In this document: positions 61,376-64,000 of the stretch, piece by piece | How the letters are laid out: each line of letters opens with the position of its first letter | Position numbering within the stretch: position 1 is the first letter of the stretch | Assembly: GCF_016056295.1 (NCBI RefSeq) | Contig: NZ_JAECZB010000003.1 | Span: 62,001 to 126,000 of the forward strand | DNA from: Atlanticothrix silvestris CENA357 | Lineage (GTDB): Bacteria > Cyanobacteriota > Cyanobacteriia > Cyanobacteriales > Nostocaceae | Direction of reading: 5' to 3' | Length of the DNA: 64,000 nucleotides | The notes under the pieces: generated by a model | What the model was told of the DNA's origin: nothing | Databases searched by the model: none | The model's input: the letters and a program-made list of their open reading frames with translations, nothing else | Position numbers and translations under genes: made by a program

Positions 61376-63200
61376 AACTCCGTTGCCAGATTTTAATTGT
61401 CTTATCCAAACTGCCGCTTACTAACATTTCGCCGGAATCGGTAAAGGCTAATGCTGTAACTATGTTGCTATGGCCTGTAAAGGTAGCCAGCAGTTCTCCT
61501 GTTTGTACATGCCACAATTTGATGGTTTTATCTGCACTACCACTGGCGATAATTTGCTCATCAGGACTCAAGGCGATCGCATATACTCTATCTGTATGTC
61601 CTTTAAGTGTGCGAATTAATTCTCCCGCCTCTAAATCCCAAATTTTAATTGTCTGATCCCAACTACCGCTGACGAGTAATTTAGCATCGGCACTCATAGC
61701 CAGGGAACCAACGATGTGAGAATGACCCATGAGGGTATGCTGTGGTTCTGCATCTTTGAAAGTTTTGGCTTTTGTGGGGAGTAAGGTCTGCCAAACTTTA
61801 ATTTTGCGATAGCTACCTGTAACCAGAGTTTGTCCATCTCTGCTTAAAACTAGGGAATGAGCAGCTGTATCATCTAGAGAAAGGGCGATCGCTACTTGAC
61901 GACGCATTAAATCCCAAAATAAAATTCTTCTGTCATCTCCACCAGTTGCTACCATTCTGCCATCGGGGGTGAAGGCTACGCAGCGTACCATGCCGTTATG
62001 CTTGTGCATAATATCGATCAAGTCTAGTGCGCCTACATGCCAAATCTTAATTGTGGAGTCTGCACCGCCACTAACTAAAGTCTGTCCGTCTGCACTAAAG
62101 GCTAGAGAATTAACTTGATCTACTAGCCCAGATACCACCCAAGGGTACTCTGATAATGTCTCTATTAATTCACCCTTGGTTAAATCCCAGAGTTTTGTTT
62201 CTCCCAGACTGCCACTTGCTAATATGGGTGATGTTTTGGCATTCTTAGACCGAGAACTCTTGACTGTAGAGATTCTAGAAGAATAGGCTAGGCAATTAAT
62301 GCCTTGAGTATGCCCTTTTAATGTCTGCCAGCATTCCCAATCGCCAATTATATCTTTTTGGGGATGCTCTGATGGTAAAGTCTGAATTATGGGAGCGATC
62401 GCTTCTGCATTAACTAATGACAGTGCATCCTTTTCAGCAATTTTCTTATTGCTTAGTGATTCTAAATACCAACTCAATCCCCCCGCATACAACAAGTTAC
62501 TCGGAGTGACATAGAGTTTTGCTTCACTAGATTCAACTTGATTAGTAGGTAAAAAACCAGTAATAATTACGTGTTTTTCGTAACCTAATTTACCTGTAAA
62601 TGGATAAAGTAAACACAGAAAAATTAATACTTGGTGATTATTTAAATCTTCTTGAGTAACTGACCACCTAATTTTATCTTTCTTAATACCGTTAAAGCTT
62701 TCTCCATCAGCAACGTAAACTTTAATACTTACATTAGGATTATCTGTTAACAAATAACTAAATTTACTTTCACCACGTAAATTACCCTCATCGTCTAAAA
62801 CCATATTTTGCAAACTGTCTTGGGGTAATTTTTTTACTAGTTTCCCCAGACGTTCAGCCATGACTCGTTCAACAATTTGCTCTCGTACAATATAATCTTC
62901 TGCTTGTTGCTGGAAGTATTTAGGAAATGGGATCACCCAGTCGGGAGGTTCCGGATATTCCGGCGGTATAGGAGGCGGGTTTTTGGCGATAATTTCAGCT
63001 TGTTGGCGTGAAAATTCCAAAATTTCTGCCAATGGCTCGCCCAAAAATGCCACAATCTCACTGTGGCAACCTTTGACTTGGCTTCCCAGTAAAGATAGGT
63101 TATTAGTTTTGGGTTTCTTAACACGTTGAATGAAGTCAGCCTGTTGTGCCTTTAATAAGCTAATCCAATCCATCTGCATTCCAGTGGCAAAATATTGCAT
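61374..63200 (-). CDS. WD40 repeat protein with unique N-terminal domain
   Basis: A 608-residue protein whose C-terminal half (about 285-608) contains roughly seven WD40 blades, with classic GHxxxVxxLAFSxDGxxLVSGSxDxTIKIW units, for example HTDRVYAIALSPDEQIIASG. They form a propeller for protein binding. The N-terminal 280 residues (MDWISLLKAQQADFIQR..., and GESKFSYLLTDNPNVSIKVYVADGESF) match no domain I know; a Pro-rich linker PPPIPPEYPEPPDWVIPFPK is inside. The better start may be the Met at residue 8 or 10 (MQMDWISLL). With the nearby NACHT gene it could be part of a signalling or defence unit, but the two are not clearly one operon, given the repeats between them. Confidence 0.78.
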   Translation of the reverse strand: MQYFATGMQMDWISLLKAQQADFIQRVKKPKTNNLSLLGSQVKGCHSEIVAFLGEPLAEILEFSRQQAEIIAKNPPPIPPEYPEPPDWVIPFPKYFQQQAEDYIVREQIVERVMAERLGKLVKKLPQDSLQNMVLDDEGNLRGESKFSYLLTDNPNVSIKVYVADGESFNGIKKDKIRWSVTQEDLNNHQVLIFLCLLYPFTGKLGYEKHVIITGFLPTNQVESSEAKLYVTPSNLLYAGGLSWYLESLSNKKIAEKDALSLVNAEAIAPIIQTLPSEHPQKDIIGDWECWQTLKGHTQGINCLAYSSRISTVKSSRSKNAKTSPILASGSLGETKLWDLTKGELIETLSEYPWVVSGLVDQVNSLAFSADGQTLVSGGADSTIKIWHVGALDLIDIMHKHNGMVRCVAFTPDGRMVATGGDDRRILFWDLMRRQVAIALSLDDTAAHSLVLSRDGQTLVTGSYRKIKVWQTLLPTKAKTFKDAEPQHTLMGHSHIVGSLAMSADAKLLVSGSWDQTIKIWDLEAGELIRTLKGHTDRVYAIALSPDEQIIASGSADKTIKLWHVQTGELLATFTGHSNIVTALAFTDSGEMLVSGSLDKTIKIWQRS

Positions 63201-63615
63201 ACCTAAGGTAAGCTATACCAACACAATTACTCAAGTTTATAACCTCTAGTTAATTAAAAATTCAGTGATCATCGCAGTCTCACAGAACACAGTTATAAAC
63301 ATGTATTTTTGGTCAGTATCAACCTAGACAGATGATATGACTGAGGTATAGACGATTTAAATAATGTCAGTCAATTCTAGCTAACCTAGATAGCAAGATA
63401 CTGTTTCTAGGAAAACAGTTCGATCTCTAAAATCTTTTAATCCAACAAGTGTTGGTATAGTTATCGCCAAGTAGTTTAGAACAGAAACTAATCATAAAAC
63501 CCTGACACCAAAAAACTTTCAATTCTGTTCCCTGTTGCCTACTTATATGGTATATATAAAAGCACGGTAATCCTAGCAATGAGCCGGAGATTTTAGTTGC
63601 AGAGGTACAGCACCA
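63201..63615. other. Intergenic region upstream of cysA, with palindrome
   Basis: No gene is supported; a 73-codon minus-strand frame near the right end is probably spurious. A perfect 14-bp palindrome-like element, CCAACA-AG-TGTTGG, lies at 63442-63455 and is a candidate operator for cysA. The region is AT-rich. Confidence 0.45.
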
Positions 63616-64000
63616 GTGGGCATAGTAGTTGAAAGTGTATCCAAGCATTTCGGAAGCTTTAAAGCAGTCGATCAGGTCAGTTTGGAAATCAAGAGTGGTT
63701 CCTTGGTTGCTTTGCTGGGGCCGTCAGGATCTGGGAAATCCACCTTGCTGCGGTTAATTGCGGGTTTAGAGATGCCAGATAGTGGCAAAATCTTGCTCAC
63801 TGGTAAAGATGCCACATATCAAAGCGTGCAAGAACGAAATATTGGGTTTGTATTTCAGCACTATGCTTTATTTAAGCATTTAACTGTGCGCCAAAACATT
63901 GCTTTTGGCTTAGAAATTCGCAAAGCCCAAACAAAGAAGATTAAAGGACGGGTAGAACAGTTATTAGAATTGGTGCAATTGAGTGGATTAGGCGATCGCT
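63616..64000 (+). CDS. cysA: Sulfate/thiosulfate ABC transporter ATPase, 5' part
   Basis: A 128-codon start of an ABC ATPase cut by the window edge. The GTG start begins [24 protein letters not shown]; Walker A is [18 protein letters not shown], and the Q loop [22 protein letters not shown] is typical of CysA. It energises sulfate uptake together with CysT, CysW and the binding protein. No earlier ATG is credible; the frame is open to the end of the window and the signature and Walker B motifs should follow. A molybdate ATPase is less likely. Length suggests about a third of the gene is present. Confidence 0.85.
   Translation, partial: MGIVVESVSKHFGSFKAVDQVSLEIKSGSLVALLGPSGSGKSTLLRLIAGLEMPDSGKILLTGKDATYQSVQERNIGFVFQHYALFKHLTVRQNIAFGLEIRKAQTKKIKGRVEQLLELVQLSGLGDR

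Noticed and set aside
63427-63648. 73-codon minus frame before cysA
   Set aside because: Runs opposite the real cysA start and has no family resemblance.

Overview
The window comes from a filamentous, heterocyst-forming cyanobacterium of the Nostoc/Anabaena/Calothrix type. The GCGATCGC octamer (HIP1) is frequent throughout. The window carries apcF, cp12, glnA with a gifA inhibitor gene, a patX-type heterocyst inhibitor peptide gene, a CrhC-type helicase and many short heptameric repeats. The order apcF - glnA - gifA - ferritin-like gene - patX is, as I recall, close to that around all2327-asl2332 of Nostoc PCC 7120.

Layout. Positions 1-2.5 kb hold an adenosine-deaminase-like gene and a rhodanese-fold gene lacking the catalytic Cys. 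Positions 2.5-12.1 kb hold one tightly overlapping seven-gene minus-strand operon encoding a type III-D-like CRISPR effector: cas10 with GGDD and no HD domain, a Csm3-like Cas7, csx10, a double-Cas7 fusion, csx19, a large TIGR03986-type RAMP protein and a CARF-nuclease. It has no cas1, cas2, cas6 or CRISPR array in the window. Positions 12.1-12.9 kb hold transposon debris (a TnpB/IS605 right-end relic). Positions 12.9-28.6 kb carry mutL, crhC with a structured leader, a Coq4-like gene, a possible lysine/2-oxoadipate catabolic pair, an exported 3D-domain-like protein, a YihY membrane protein, a restriction-modification pair whose methyltransferase has lost its centre, comM and a site-2 protease.

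Positions 28.6-39.2 kb are core and regulatory: tsaB, a dynamin-like/Era-like GTPase, cp12 preceded by a strongly folded 148-nt leader enclosed by a perfect 10-bp stem, tlyA, apcF, glnA with a class II NtcA promoter, gifA with an NtcA box placed for repression, a ferritin-like protein, a DUF305 protein and patX with both an NtcA box and a TCCGGA (DIF-type) promoter element. Glutamine synthetase, its inhibitor and the heterocyst inhibitor therefore all lie next to NtcA boxes within about 5 kb.

Positions 39.2-57.1 kb are mixed: oxidoreductases, a toxin-antitoxin pair whose PIN toxin is split by one stop codon, a divergent manganese transporter (mntC / mntA-mntB), an internally deleted IS5-type element with both terminal repeats and target duplication, a HAD phosphatase, a NurA-like nuclease, a lambda-endolysin-like muramidase, ftsH, a DUF433/DUF5615 toxin-antitoxin pair and two Uma2 genes. 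Positions 57.1-63.6 kb look like an accessory or defence-type segment: a foldback repeat, a 1141-residue NACHT-pentapeptide NTPase, an 11-unit 21-bp minisatellite of small hairpins, a run of AATTACG heptamers and a WD40 protein. The window ends inside cysA (sulfate ABC transporter ATPase).

The most novel-looking items are the cp12 leader RNA, the orphan III-D effector with a variant CARF nuclease, the crhC leader stem, and the NACHT/minisatellite/WD40 segment. No tRNA, rRNA or CRISPR array was recognised by eye.
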